Below, piece after piece: positions 1 through 13,300 of a stretch of DNA of 64,000 nt. This DNA comes from Quillaja saponaria (Eukaryota; Streptophyta; Magnoliopsida; Fabales; Quillajaceae): positions 19,910,062-19,974,061 of the forward strand of contig CM055611.1 in assembly GCA_029379385.1 (NCBI GenBank), given 5' to 3'. The number at the start of each line of letters is the position of its first letter. Positions within the stretch are counted from its first letter, which is position 1. Made by a program: the position numbers and the translations under genes. A model generated the notes under the pieces. The model searched no databases. It was not told the DNA's origin and saw only the letters and a program-made list of their open reading frames with translations.

Positions 1-1003
1 TTTGTCTCAAGCGGTTTATGTATATTTTAGAGTCCTGGTGTTGACAGAAAACACCAATTAGTAAGCTATTTTAAGTTTTTGTCTTTTAATTGATTGGCTT
101 TAATTGCAATGGAATCTCTAAATCATCCCTAGTCCTGACATGGATGGTCTGCCTTTGAACATAAGAGATGTATTAGTCAAGGTAGTGCTTACGCTGACCC
201 TAACACTATCTAACAGCTAAAAAACGAAATTTCCTAAATCAGCATGTATACAGAATATATTTTGGACAATGCTGCCTATTTATAATTGGTGTATCTCTCT
301 TCGTTGTAGCCAGTGATTGTGAAGGTTAAAAGTCTAAACCTTATGGTACTCTTAACTGTTGATCTTCAACTCCCAAACAGAATTTGCTTGGACAACAAAG
401 GGAAAAATCAAAACAGTTGATGCAACCTACAACAACTATTTCTATCACTCTAACTTTTCCTGTTTATTCATTAAGCTACACATAATCACAGGACACTCGC
501 GTGTAAAGAAACATTAGGGGTGACCCCTAATTAAAGGAGAAACATAAACTGAACTCATTATGCCTCAGCAATAGCATCCAAGTGGCATACAACTACAATT
601 AACCAACCATTCGAATATGACATATAACTCAAAGTTACAGCCGAACAAGATAAAAGCACAATGAACTAATTATGTTTTACAGAGAAATAACTGGAAAGTT
701 GTAACCAATAACTCATATTATTTGTATTCCACACGAAAAGTGGATCCAAATATTCTGAGAAACATGTGCATATGCACAAAGGCAAAATCTAGAGCTAAGT
801 AAAATGTGAGCCAAAGGTAACTGACAAAGCGAAGAGGAACCAGTTAAACTTTCTTCTTGTTCCCAATAAGCAAAAAAAACAGAGTTAGAAATAAATAAGA
901 ACCCAATTGTCAACCAATAGTGAAATGGAAACTCTAATAATGGAGGCCTTGATAGCATATATGTTAAATGACGAGCTAATGAGTCTCAATGAAGTCCAAT
1001 ACC
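1..1003. other. Non-coding flank downstream of PYRD
   Basis: No reading frame here resembles a known protein and no splice-supported exons were found on either strand. The right-hand part should hold the 3'UTR and polyadenylation signals of the minus-strand PYRD gene, whose stop codon is at 1006-1004. The rest is ordinary AT-rich sequence. Confidence 0.5.
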
Positions 1004-2860
1004 TTAGAATTTAAGATACCCCTCAACTACTGCACTCTGACCTGAGATCTTGGGCTGTAAATTTGTCACTTCCAGTGTCCTCTCTAGGCTCCTTAATGCC
1101 AAAAGTGGATTCCCATCATCACATTCACTCCATAATGGCAATAATTCAACCACAATTTTATTAAAATAATGTTTCTTAATACCCTCTTTGATAATCTCTT
1201 CAAAATCACCAAAATTCCCCCTCAAATCCAACAAGACACTGCAGAATCCTTGACGCTCACAATATTCCAGAATCACATTTAGATTTATTTGATCCAAAGC
1301 CACAGTTTCAATTCCCTCTTGAGCTATTTCAGGAGCTGTAGCTGTCTCGTTATCTGTAAAGATAACTCCCTTGGAGTGTAATGGAATTTTGCTTGAAGTA
1401 GGAGTTCTTGGAATTATAACCCAAAAGGGTTGGTTGGCTCCATGTTCTTGGGATGAAGGTATGGGCAAATTTTCACTTAATAAGGAAGAAGAAACTATTA
1501 CTGCATCATACTCTTGCAATAACTGTGAGTAGTATCCACCAGAGTCTGTGACTCCTCCTCCAAGTTGGTCCAACAAGTGCCCGTTGACAGAGAGGGAATA
1601 TCTGCAAGTCAGGAACAATCCATTTTATAGTATGTATGCCTGCCTAAAACTAAACTACAAATTGACTACTAAATCTGAAACTAGTATATTTCAAATTAAC
1701 AAAGCAAGAACAGCTTTACATGAATCATTAAAAACTACTCTTTCCCATTTCAACAAACAGAAAAGAAGTAAAGTTACCTAACTGTAACAAAAGGCTTCCC
1801 AGTGAGAATATAATGAATATAGGCCTCATTGAGCTTCTTGCATAATTCTTCTTCGACACCCACAATAACCTCAATTCCAGCATCTCTTAATCTATTTACC
1901 CCTTTCGAAGCCACAATTGGATTTGGATCCACCATTCCAACCACCACTTTTTTCACTTTGGCTTTAATTAAGGCTTCAGTACATGGGGGGGTTCTCCCAA
2001 AGTGATTACATGGTTCCAAGCTCACATATGCAGTAGCATGCTCTGCCAAATCACCAGCATCTCTCAGAGCAAACACCTGAAAACTTCACCTTCTGACTCA
2101 AAATATTTCAGCAAAAAAGGTTTTTTTCTTTGGCTATTGATTCATCAAGAACATTGATAACCTATCTAAATTCCTACTTCTGTACTGTTATGACTTCATC
2201 AGATAATTAAAAATAGCATTCAGTTCATATACCTATGGAGTTCAAGTAATTTCAAACGAGATATATGGATAAATAAAAAGTAAGATAAGGATATAATCCT
2301 GCAATGGGAGCTACATTCTATCCTACTCAAAAGAAAAGAGCTTTCTGTGTCAATCAAAATATTAAAACTAAATGGACAAGAAAACAGAAGTGCACAGCAC
2401 AAAAATTGGATTTGTTTCATTTTCTTCATAATTAAAGAGGAATGGGAGAGTAGCATAATTTACCTCTCCATGAGGCTGTCCTGCTTTAGGGTGAAACCCT
2501 TCACCAATAATTTTTCCATCCTTCACTATAACACATCCCACCATTGGATTGGGGCTGGTACACCCAATTCCCTTCCTTGCTACCTCTACACACCTTCTCA
2601 TATAAAACCCATCATCATTTTCTCCTTTTAAACCACACCGCACACTCGTCCACATACTACCTTGCTTTCTCCAACCAAGCAGTGATTTTGTCACCCTATT
2701 GAGTGATTTACAAAACCCAGAATTCGTACTCAGTCCTTGTCCAAGCTTTGGACGGTCTCCGGATTGGAGAAAAAGATGTCAAAATTTGTGGAGTAGCAGT
2801 AGGTGAGAATTTGGGTGTAGAAAGAGTGTTATCTGAAACAGAAATTCGTTGTATTTGCAT
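1004..2860 (-). CDS. PYRD: PYRD: riboflavin biosynthesis deaminase, plastid
   Basis: Deaminates the pyrimidine intermediate after GTP cyclohydrolase II in plastid riboflavin synthesis. Three exons: 2860-2464, 2076-1778 and 1601-1004, with clean GT-AG junctions. Exon 1 ends in AGQPHGE and exon 2 opens with VFALRDAGD, so the zinc site is H-G-E plus the [11 protein letters not shown] motif of the RibD deaminase family. Exon 3 encodes YSLSVNG...[15 protein letters not shown], the reductase-like C-terminal half, which in plant PYRD proteins is considered non-functional. Expected length is about 430 aa, as for family members. Oddity: the only good upstream ATG (2860-2858) opens a Ser/Thr-rich, transit-peptide-like frame that is one base out of phase with the deaminase frame, and it meets a TAA at about 2708. 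The deaminase frame itself has a TGA at about 2785 and no upstream ATG. Either there is a 1-bp error or mutation between about 2785 and 2708, or the start lies at an internal Met (GSMWTSV). Confidence 0.9.
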
Positions 2861-3113
2861 ATTGCTTTCTATAAGAAACGAAAAACCTAATTGAAAAAAA
2901 TACGAAGCTAAATGATGCGTACCTTAAAGAATTCAAGGGCAAATAATGAAATTAACAGAGAAAGGAAGGGAGAGAGAAGTAGAGGAAGATAGAATTCAGA
3001 AAGGAGACTGATATCATTTGTTGATATCGTCCTGCCATAGTTAACGAAAAGAAATATTACACATTGATAGCAAAATGCAAAATTACAATCTAGTCCCCGC
3101 TCAAGCTGCAAAA

Positions 3114-3187
3114 TGTCTGAGCCCGGGTTCGAACCGGGGACCTCTAGTGTGTGAGACTAGCGTGATAACCAACTACACCACCCAGAC
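3114..3187 (-). tRNA. tRNA-Val (anticodon CAC)
   Basis: A 74-nt cloverleaf on the minus strand. The acceptor stem pairs GTCTGGG with CTCAGAC (one G-T pair) and A is the discriminator base. The D-arm contains GTGTAGTTGGTTATCAC. The anticodon stem CTAGT/ACTAG encloses the loop CTCACAC, so the anticodon is CAC and reads GUG valine codons. The T-arm holds GGTTCGAACCC, the B box of the internal RNA polymerase III promoter. There is no intron and CCA is not encoded, as expected for a nuclear tRNA. Confidence 0.96.
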
Positions 3188-5114
3188 AACATATTTTTAG
3201 TTAGATATAATGATTAAAATTTACTAATTTGATCTTCTCTTTCCTTATAAATATCTTTAAAATATCTATATTCTTTTCCATTATTTTCAGAATTGACAAA
3301 TGGGATAAGCATTTTTTAATTTTAAGTTTTTAATTATAATTACTAAATTAAAAAATTGAGTAGAAGATACACTTTTCAACCGATAAAATTATTTAGTTTT
3401 CTATAACAATGACTTGAGATTGAATTTCTCCTTTATTTAGAATAGAAAATTTATAAAAAAAATGAGATATTTATATCTAGTAATTTATAAGTTGAAGAGC
3501 TCTCTACTAACCAAAAAAATAACTAAAGTTCATAATAACCTAAACTACAAATAATCGTGAAGATACATTCAATATTTCCCCTGCAAGGCAACCTTGTGTT
3601 TGATTCAAATTGTGATGAATCGTTGAAAATAAGACTGATTAGTGGCACTCTATATAGCTAGCTATAGGTAGGATCAACAGCCTCTTTGGTCAACTTACCA
3701 TTTTAGCCTTTGCTTTCTTCAATTTCATAATATACTCAATTAGGATTCACACACAAGACAGGTTTTTAAAAAATAATGGAATTAGAATTAATTAAATTAT
3801 ATAGGAGATGAATTGGAACTATAAACTACATAACATAAAATTATTTATGAATTATGATAAAATGCAGTATTTGATGAATTTTCAATATGAAATCAAGAGA
3901 TCTTATTAGAGTCCAATAAATATATAGAGGCAGAGCGAAATAATAGAATAGGAAGTGGTTCATTATTCAGCATGCTTATGTGACTTGGCTGATAGCCAAT
4001 TTATACATGTGATTTCCCTTTACTAGGATCCTAGATGAAAATCTGAAGAGATTATCCAAACAATAACAATTAAGAGAAATAGCAATATGACTGTATAAAT
4101 TATAAGTTATAACAACCCTTCCTAAAGTGCACTTTTGCACTTTGCACTTTGAAGGATTCAGACCCGTTGTATTTCATTCTCTTCAACTCTTGGAAGAACC
4201 TTTCCATGGCAAGCATATTGGTGCTGCAAGTCCATCCTCTCCTCTGTTTCTGTTTCGTGTACATGTGTCACTGAAAATCAAAAACCCACTTAGAACATAA
4301 CCAACTATAAAAATAAAAATTTGAGAAGAAGAAATGAAAGGTTGAAAGAAACATTTGTAAAAATCAGAAATCTCACATTTGATAGTTGCTACCAGATTCA
4401 AAGAAGAAAAATGTGAGGATAAATGAGAAACGATAGGTGTGTTCATGACAATGAGAAAAATTATCGATTGACCACAACTGTGGACGGGCATAGGAGGATT
4501 TAGTTGGTCATCCATGGATATCTTGTTGCTGAGAAAAATGGATAAAAAAGAAGTAGTGAAGTCTAATTAAAGAATTGGGCTTAGAGAAATGAATTTTGAT
4601 ATTATAACATTAAGGGTAAGCAAAAATATCATTTATGTGTAATTTTGTTGTTTTCATATAAGAATTTTATATACCCACCTCTCATGGTGGGTATAAGTTT
4701 CCTCGAAAGTGGAATATAGAATTGAAATTGTTCTTATGGAAAAATAAAATAGATGGATTAATTCTTCTTTATTTTGAAAAACAAAAATTGGACATATATT
4801 ATTCCAATTAGCAAAAAAGTTTTTTCTTGCAAGTATTTTTGTGAAAATCGCTTTTGATCCATAAAGTCCACTTTTTTACAGAAGTTACAATTCGAAGCAT
4901 GAGGCAGAGGATTTGCTTGCTGTGCGCGGCGCCCAAAATTCTCACATGTCATCTACGGTGCTGACTACTGAGAAAACGTCGATTTTTCAAAATTTGAAGA
5001 CCAAACGTCAAAAGAAAAACTCAAACCTCCAAAAAGCACCAAAACCCATCTGATCCAGACCCATCTGATATTCAACTAATACAAACATACGAAGACTCTG
5101 GTTTCAAATCCAAA
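3188..5114. other. Intergenic region
   Basis: AT-rich sequence with no recognisable protein or RNA gene. A minus-strand frame at 4515-4183 is open for 110 codons but matches nothing I know. A perfect 10-bp hairpin lies at 4670-4695. The last 150 bp should include the promoter and 5'UTR of the small gene that begins at about 5115. Confidence 0.5.
4670..4695. repeat. Perfect 10-bp inverted repeat (hairpin)
   Basis: TATACCCACC and its exact reverse complement GGTGGGTATA are separated by the 6-nt loop TCTCAT. It sits in intergenic DNA between tRNA-Val and the small unknown gene. No T-rich run follows on either side that would make it a Pol III terminator, and its role is unknown. Confidence 0.85.
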
Positions 5115-6395
5115 CATGGGCTTTGATTAAACCCTCAGAAAATCCGCTAACCCAGGAAGATATTCGAAGCTCCGAACCAGGAGAGACCTGCACCGACGAG
5201 CTGGAGGTGTTGGAGTCAGAGGTGAAGCAAATGGCTGAGAAAATTATTGACTACAGAGCAAGTCTACCGGATCAGCTTAAGAACACATTTGCTTTGGTTC
5301 TTGCTACTCAGAGACCCCTAATTCCAGATGTGTCAGATCCAGGGACGTTCGCAGGTACAAAGCCAGGTGCGTTTCTAGGGTTTAAGGTATTTTTCTGTTT
5401 CTGGATCCATTTTATTATTATTAATGGCAATTTTTTTCTCTCTGAGAATTTCTGGGTGGCTGTTTGTTTGTTTGGTGGCGGAAGAAGAAGAAAAGAATTA
5501 AAATTTAGGTGCTTTCTGGTTCTTCTTTGCGGTTTCTCCTCTTTCACATTTTCTTCCTGGTCGTTTGTTGTTTTGTCACAATTGGTATGGATTCACACTT
5601 CTTTTGGGTAGGCAATAAATTTGAGGAAATTGAAGTTTTTGATGGCCTGTCTGAGACTGAGTTACTGAAGAAGAAAAAGTGCTCAACCTATGTCCCATTC
5701 TTTTTCTTTTTGGTAGACAATCAATGTCCTACATCATGATAGAGATTCATGATTATCATCATAAGCAAGCGATGCAAGATAAATAACTTATTTTCAGCTG
5801 GTAGCAGTACTGCTAGAAACAGTAGTGTTATGGGGAAGGGCTGGTGGCAATAGTGTAAACAGTACCATCACCTATAATAGAGTTAATACAGAATATTTAT
5901 GATTTTCTCATGGTTAAGTACTAGTGTTAATGTCAGCAGCAGAAGTGATACTTGTCTCAGTGGGGTGGATTGTGGTAACCATGGCGTGTTAGCTACCTCT
6001 TTATGTAAGATCTGGAAACTTATTATCATTAGCACTATCCTCTAAGTAATTGTAGCACAAACATGTGCTTGCTTGTGAGTTTACTTATTTTCTTTTGCTC
6101 TTCTGATAATGCTATTCTGATAGAACTTAAGGAATCTTCATTCTTGGGGCACTGACCATGTTTGCATTATATAGATACAGCAGAACAGGCTACACCTAGT
6201 AAGGTGAGATCATCAGCACAAGAGGGTCAAGAGAGTGCTGGGAAAATGCAATTGCTCAAGGACCAAATCTCTACGAATGTGTCTGCGATGCCTGTTGTTT
6301 TGAAAAGGATGCAAGACTGTATTGCAAAGATAGATAAATTAGATTCCTATAGCGAAATCATACGTCCTGCTTTTAAAAGGGAAAGGACTAAATGA
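5115..6395 (+). CDS. Conserved-looking small protein, function unknown
   Basis: A two-exon gene. Exon 1 runs to the donor CCAG|GTGCGT at 5366 (GCAG|GTACAA, 12 bases upstream, is an in-frame alternative). Exon 2 runs from 6175 to a TGA at 6393-6395. The protein is about 155 aa, acidic in its first 30 residues, then has a helical, charged stretch (VLESEVKQMAEKIIDYRASL) that looks coiled-coil-like. The second exon has a Lys-rich C-terminus (SYSEIIRPAFKRERTK). No signal peptide or membrane segment is visible. I do not recognise a named family. Oddity: the ATG at 5115 is followed by GGCTTTGATTAA and closes after four codons. The long frame has no ATG of its own upstream of Met-Ala-Glu-Lys at about 5231. 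Removing one T from the TTT run would fuse the ATG to the long frame, so a homopolymer error or mutation at 5120-5123 is suspected. Confidence 0.6.
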
Positions 6396-7350
6396 CCATG
6401 TTCTGTCATGCTTCACTTATGTACTGATGTTTACTTGAAGAGAGATGGAACAGGGTATCCAGTGGTCCACTTTCGCAAGCCATCAATCCAGCTCTTGAAG
6501 GGAAAGGGATTACCTTGAGAAAGCATTGCTTCAGATGCATCATATTTTGTGGATAGGAAGTGGTCCCTGTAATACGAATGAATAATGATGCAAAGAGAAT
6601 GACGCTATGTTAAATCTCTCCAATTTTCCTTAGTTGCTTGAATAGTTTAATCTGCTTGATAACTTGAGCAATGTGGTAGTTTGTCCAATGGCTCTTAATC
6701 TCTTACTTTTCATTAAAAAATCGAATTGACATGTGATTAAATCGTAGAACCCCACCTCCTCCTGCCTCCTGCCTCCTGCCCGATCATTTAGTTTAAACAG
6801 TTGAATGCTGCATTGGCCATGGATTCTGAATACTGTGGTTGCTTTATTTATTTTTTAGCAGAATTTGCATGTCATTTGGTCATTAAGTTCAAAATTTTCT
6901 CTTCAAAATGTTCTCTCATATTCAATTATTCATATTGTTTCCCAAATTGGAGAAAATGGTCCCCTCTTCTGTTCTTTCCTTCATTTTCCAATCTACCAAA
7001 AGAACCAACAACTATGACAAATAAAATTATCTTCTATAAAGCAACCGTTGTGATCCTATTACTCATCCATTGTGGAATCTATACAATTATACTAAGATGG
7101 TTCTCTATTTTGATGAACCTTTTATTTTCCAATTAGAATTAATTTAGTAGAACCATTGAGAAGATAATTTAGTCAAATACTGTCATTGAGCCTGGAGTAA
7201 AATTCAAGGGTTAAACAAACAAAAATAGAGAAAAAAAGAAAAAAAGAAAAAGAAATACCAAATGAGGGAATGGACGCAGGAAAACCAGTCCACATAATTT
7301 CAGTTGATAAAAGAATATTACAAGCACTATGGTAGCAATGGATTCTGGGA
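6396..7350. other. Intergenic region between convergent genes
   Basis: Holds the 3' ends of the plus-strand small gene and the minus-strand thioesterase gene. It contains three CCTCCTG heptamers near 6757-6780 and a purine-rich AAAG/AAAAG tract near 7225-7255. I see no gene. Confidence 0.5.
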
Positions 7351-10300
7351 CTAAATGCAATTTATATCTTCTTCCATAATTGACCTTATTTTCATGGGTA
7401 TAATATGGGGAAAATAATCATCAGATCTAACTGCTTCTAATATATGCTCCATCATTCTGTCTACAGTTTTGATGTCGGTGGCTGAATTTTTTGTGTTAAC
7501 CTTCCTAATTAGGCCCTCTTGAATCACTGTTACGAGAAGCTGCAAACCAACAAATGACAACTCAGTTTGCGACATACACTTGGACAACTCAGTTTGCGAC
7601 ATATACATTGCTATTTCTACATAACATAGAACTACTCTCAGTAACCCTCTCTCTTGGTTTGGGAGTCACATCTAAGTCCCACTAGAGAGAGAGAGTTATG
7701 AAGAGAAATTGCCCTAAATTAATTAATAAAAAGCAAGACTAGGAAAACCCTTTACCTCTCCCTTTTGATTGAACATTCGGCCAGAGACTAGGCCACGTGC
7801 ATTATAGGCAGAAGGACTCAGCATCTGTAGAAACATCAGATGCATTAGCGCGAGACCAAAATTAGCATGAGAATGAATCACTTTTTAATACTTACAACAA
7901 ATAGTATCCAGTCATCAGCTCTTAAAGGCCGGTGGAACCACATCCTGAAACAGGAAGTTGGAAAAGGAATAAAGACAAAACCAGAAAGCTGAGAATTTCA
8001 ATCTTTCTTATGGAAAAGCAACACCGTTGAGTGACTATGTCAGTTATGAGTTCAATTGCACATAACACAACTGTCTGTCTGTTCTTGATAACACAATTGT
8101 CTATGTCTGCTCTCAGATATTAATGAGCAAAGGGATGTCCAAGATATGTTCCAGACAAAGTTAAACAAATATCAGAAATGCGATCGATCTGTTGAAGCAA
8201 CAAGGATCCTATCTAGTTTTTAACAAAAAATATAGATTGTGGTGCCATCTGGTTTAAGTGTGTGTCTCTAACTTGATAACAAAGGAATTTGGCATATAAC
8301 ATTATTTGCAAATTGCAATAAAAGATTATCACACAAACTGACCCAGATATTATCCATCCTATTTAGTAAATTCTCCTCAAACCTGTTTCAGCTTGCATCA
8401 CATGATTAATTGTGATTATATCCTACTAGAAATAGATACTTACGAGTGGTCCAGACTGATAGAACCTGCCTTCAAATCCTTTCCACGGTGGGGATTCAGG
8501 CTTATTTGAAGAAATATGAGATCTGAAGTATAAGCCACCACACATCTGCAGAACATTAAGCACATTATTTGTGCACTGTGCAGAAGATGGGAAAGAAGGA
8601 AATCATAACACAAATATATTTTAAATATACTTGAAGATGCTACCACAGGATTTTTGAGGTCAGAGCTCACCATACACACGTGCGCTCACACCCCCTCCCC
8701 CCCACACACACCATTCTTTGAATTCTTCGCTCTTTTTCTTGATAAAATCTTCATTCAATATTCAATTCAAAATTACAGACAAAAGGAAAGGACTTCCATT
8801 TGAAGCGGCCCCCCCACCCCACCCACCCACACACACACACACAATTCTTTGAATTCTTAGTTCTTTTTCTTGATAGAATCTTCATTCAATGAATATTCAC
8901 AATTACAGACAAAAGGGAAGGACCATCAACCCCCCCCCCCCCCCCCCCCAAAAAATCCAAAAAAAAAGGTAATTTGTCAGTATTGCCACCTATTCATAAG
9001 TTCATGTAAATCTACAGATTTTCAGGTCAGGTCCCAGGAAAGTGAAGATTGGGCAAACCAGTAAGAGGCTAAAGGGAGAGAAGAAGTAGCCCGGGGGGGG
9101 GGGGGTGAGTGATAAAAAATCAATTCAAAAGACTTACTCAGCACTAATCCAAGACATGCACGAATCATCAGAAACCAGATAAGCAAATTTCTCTTAACAA
9201 TGAATAGTACTCACTTACCTATGCAAGGCTTGATCATCCGAAAGTTCCCCCTTTGCTCTAAACCAGTACCTTAAACTGTGAAACAATCCAAATACTTTCA
9301 AGCAAGAAGTAGGATGTAAACTAGTACATGCATTCAAACGGAAAGATAATAACTCATTTTTTACATTAAGGGATGAGAAATACAAGTTGTAGAAAAAGAT
9401 TATGGAAAAAGCATGAAATAGGCTAACCTTGGAGGAGACTTTGTCTGGTTTGTTGAATTACTAGGTTCGCAGAAACGAATCTCTATGGGCCACGGGACGA
9501 ATTTAGTTGCGGCCACCTTATTTCGGTAAGTTCTGAAATAATTAAGTTTAACACTATGGTATTTGACAAACTCTTTATGTTGACAATGAAATAAGTCAAA
9601 GGACTTCACAAATGGGATGGAAAATCCCTTATATTTCACATTTACTGAAAGGAGAATACTAAAGAGTATCTACATATAGCAAATAAGTGGAGATAGCACT
9701 GTGCAGTAGCAAATGCTTTCCACTTACTAGGAACAAAGCTTTGAAGGACACCAGTGTAATCCATTTTCCCGGTTGTAGATATACTAAGTTATTAAACATT
9801 GGTGCTGATATTGCAAAGAAGTGTATGAATAGAATTGGTGAAGTTATAACGGAAGTAGACTTAGGTCTAAGATAGCAGTATGATTATGTCTCCTTCATAC
9901 CGGTCTGTAAAAATTACCAATAAACCATGTCTTGTTAGGTTATATAATGTGTGATTGAAATCCATTAATTGTCATTTTTAGATGTTGCTAAGGTGAATTA
10001 CAAAACTCTGAAAATCTTAGGGTTCAGTCAGTTGTTGAAAAAACAAAATCTATTTATATGCATACTCTCATGTTCAAATGTCATTATCTCCACATCAAAG
10101 TTTGAAAACAAGCCAGCTGGTTGATTATAAAGACTTGAGAGATATTGGGGAAACATATTTGATGAGTTTTCCAATATGTTGGAAACCTTGTTCTCCAACT
10201 TTGATGAGGAGATATGATATTTGGACTTGAAATTAAATATGTAAATGGAAACTTGTTTTCCAAAACCGACTGAGCCCTTATGTTTTATTCTTGTCCCTGT

Positions 10301-13300
10301 TTCAAAACAGAATTTATTCTCAGTGATTTTATTTTCTCTAAGCAGAAAATATCATTTGATATACACTTAATTCACTTGTTTCACAAGGTTCTTTCAAAAC
10401 TCTTCATATGCTTAATTCAGGAGAGTACACACTATTCCAGGGAACTTGTTGGCTGGTTCAAAGAAAGGAATCATAGTGGGTCCTTAAATTTGAAATGATG
10501 TTACTTATGTAATAAATCTTTACATCTGCAAATCACAGCTGTTTTTTTTTTTTTTTTTTTTTTTCCTTCCTTTTTTGATAGATTATTAAAGAAAATAGAA
10601 AATACTAAAAAAGGGAAAGAAATCCTCCTACAAACAAAGGACAACTAAAAGAGACATACAAAATTATGAACTCAATCCACATTATGATCCTCAATGATAG
10701 GTCATTGATGATATCCCTTAGTCCCCAAAAGTCTTCTTTCGTTTTCTATGAATTTTCTTAATAGAAAAAAAAAAAAAAATTATTAGAGAAAGATTTTCTG
10801 TAAAAGTTGATTTCTTAGTTGTCTCTTTTAAATAAAACCAATCCAAAGATGTTAATTTCTTAAGTATTTCTTTTCCTCAAAAAATATAATATAGAAACTC
10901 TTATTCCTTTAAAATGAAAATGAGGCTCAATTCCACAAGAAAAAGAATGCTTGACCCAAGACATGACAGCCCATGGTACCTCCTACCTAAACCCTTCTTC
11001 ACAATATCCAAGAGACTTCCAATATAAATCATTTTTCTTGGGCTGATGTGATAGAAATAACAACAAAACCATGATAAATACAAAATCCTTGAGCTATAAC
11101 CATAGAAACATCCATGGGCAACGGTGATGAAAAGTAAAAAGGCAAAATTATTGTTATCTTCAAAAATAGAATTCAAAAGTTAATCATTAAATGGCAGTAA
11201 GGATTGGTGCAACACAATAATCCCATGTCTAAGCCATTACAACTCTAGCCCATTGATGCTCAATAGTATACAAAACCTAGCTTTATGTTGGATACAGGGT
11301 ACAAAAGACATTCCACGTATGGAAGTTTGTAATGCTTCAATATTATATATCTGGACATTAAGTGTGTTAAACAGAAGCAAGATTGGATGAAATCTAGAAC
11401 TAAAAAACGAAAGCAATCAAAGAAAGAACACAATGTATTGAGGTTTGGCTCAATCTAGCCTATGTCCTTACTGAAGGGATCAAAATTTACTATTATGTTC
11501 TAGGAGAAAATACAAGTGTTTTGCTCAAAAAAATGTATTGAAACCCTAGAGCTAACTGTCTTTATATATAGGCTACAAGAAAGAAACAAAATGCAAAAAT
11601 TTTCCTCGGGGGCAAGCCCCCAAACTTTCAAGGATATCATTCACTTGGAAAATTTTTAAGAAAAGTTGTCTATACTCTTTTGTACTGGAACCAGTGCATT
11701 AAATGGGAGTGTCTTTGGTTTTAGTATTGTTATTCCTTTTCTTTTTTGACTTAACTCTCCTTTACAAACCAAGGATGATGGTTGGGTGGCTGATTATTCC
11801 AATACAGGAAGTGTCAATTAGTTTTACCTCACTGGACAAGTAATTATAAGGATTATCTCAGCCTGGTTAAAAGTTTTTTTGGATGTCAATTGCAGACTTA
11901 CTGTCAGCAACTTCTTGATCTAAAAACCAACACTTAGTCATCATACTCATTACATGATAATTGGTAAACAAATGCACACAAAGCATGATATCTCCTTAAA
12001 AAATAAATAAAAACAGAGAATATGTTTAAAGGAAACAAAAAATAATAATCTGTAAATACTGAAATAAAAGAAAACTAAGGCCACATAACAATATACTTGC
12101 TGACTGTAAAGTACAAAACCTACCTTGGAAGACGAGGATCAGTTAGACGCCTCTCACGTAGTTCTTCCATCGATAGAAGCTGCAAATGGGTACAGGATTT
12201 CAATACCCATGAAGTTCAAAAATGTGAGTAAACAGGAAATATAGTTTTACTTGCCGTGTCTGGAGCAGGTACAGATGGCATTGGTGCTTCCTGGTGGTCA
12301 AAGCCAAGTTCTTCTTTCTGTGAAGGTAATGGAAAAACAATGTTAACGCATTCTGAGAAGTTACCACAGATTTCTGCGTATATCTTAAGCTAACATGTCA
12401 AATAAGCAGAGAATGGTAAATCCACAACATGGCACACGCTTGAAAGAAAGTTGCAAATGTTATCTAAAACTAAATGTTCCAGGAAAAACTGCTTTAGAAA
12501 TTTTGAAGCTTTCCATTGGTTGAGAAGCTTCATATTATCTGATTGTGAGTCAGTTTAGTATGTTTCATTGTCTTAGAAAATTAAGTACATAAAACTTAAA
12601 AAAGAATAGAGATGCACGTCTTAGCCAGTGTAAGTTGTTCACGCTAAACTGTTACATGGCTTACACAACCTAATTGGGGAGAGGAAAGAAATGCGATGAA
12701 GAGATTCCGAATTGAGATAATGGTTGCAAAATGAAAACCTGCAAGAACTAAAGTGGTTCTTTAAAGGGACAGGTTGAAAATGGGTATCTATAAAAGCTTT
12801 ATACTTCAGATAGCATCTGACCAAGCTTTAAGAAGATAATGCTTTGCTAGTTCAGAAACAAAATCAAAAGGATGAAAAAAAAAATCAAAAAACAAATATC
12901 AACAAGATTTTTCCTTAAACAAGTCAGAACCATTAAGTAAGATAAGCTCAAAATGAGCTCTTATCTAGACGTTGATGAGAAACTCAACCATTTACAATTT
13001 CCCATACACTGTTGATGATTCAACATTTACACCCTGATTTATTTCATTCTGGTGTTTCGATTTAAAACTTTATTTGTTTACTTTTTGATAACTAAGCTTC
13101 AAAACCACTCAATTCTGTGTGCTAGTAAAACTACTCTTTCCACAAAAGCAACTAAGATACAACTGAAAATACTAAAAAACATAAACGTGCAAAACCAAGA
13201 AGACATTTGTCAACATGAACATATGTTCAAACCTTTAACAACTAGATTAACACTGTACATATGGCCAGCGGATAAATTTTAACTGTTGGATGCTGCCAAT

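Noticed and set aside
4183..4515. Minus-strand open frame of 110 codons (starts MDDQLNPPMPVHSCGQ)
   Set aside because: No recognisable family, the second half is hydrophobic low-complexity sequence, and an alternative spliced reading gives a different short product. Too weak to call a gene.
8870..9064. Open frame with a polyproline run
   Set aside because: The prolines come from the poly-C tract inside an intron of the thioesterase gene, so it is an artefact of low complexity.
10544..11170. Poly-T tract and following sequence as a retro-inserted gene
   Set aside because: No reverse-transcriptase or cDNA-like reading frame and no target duplication could be seen. Left as a simple tract in an intron.
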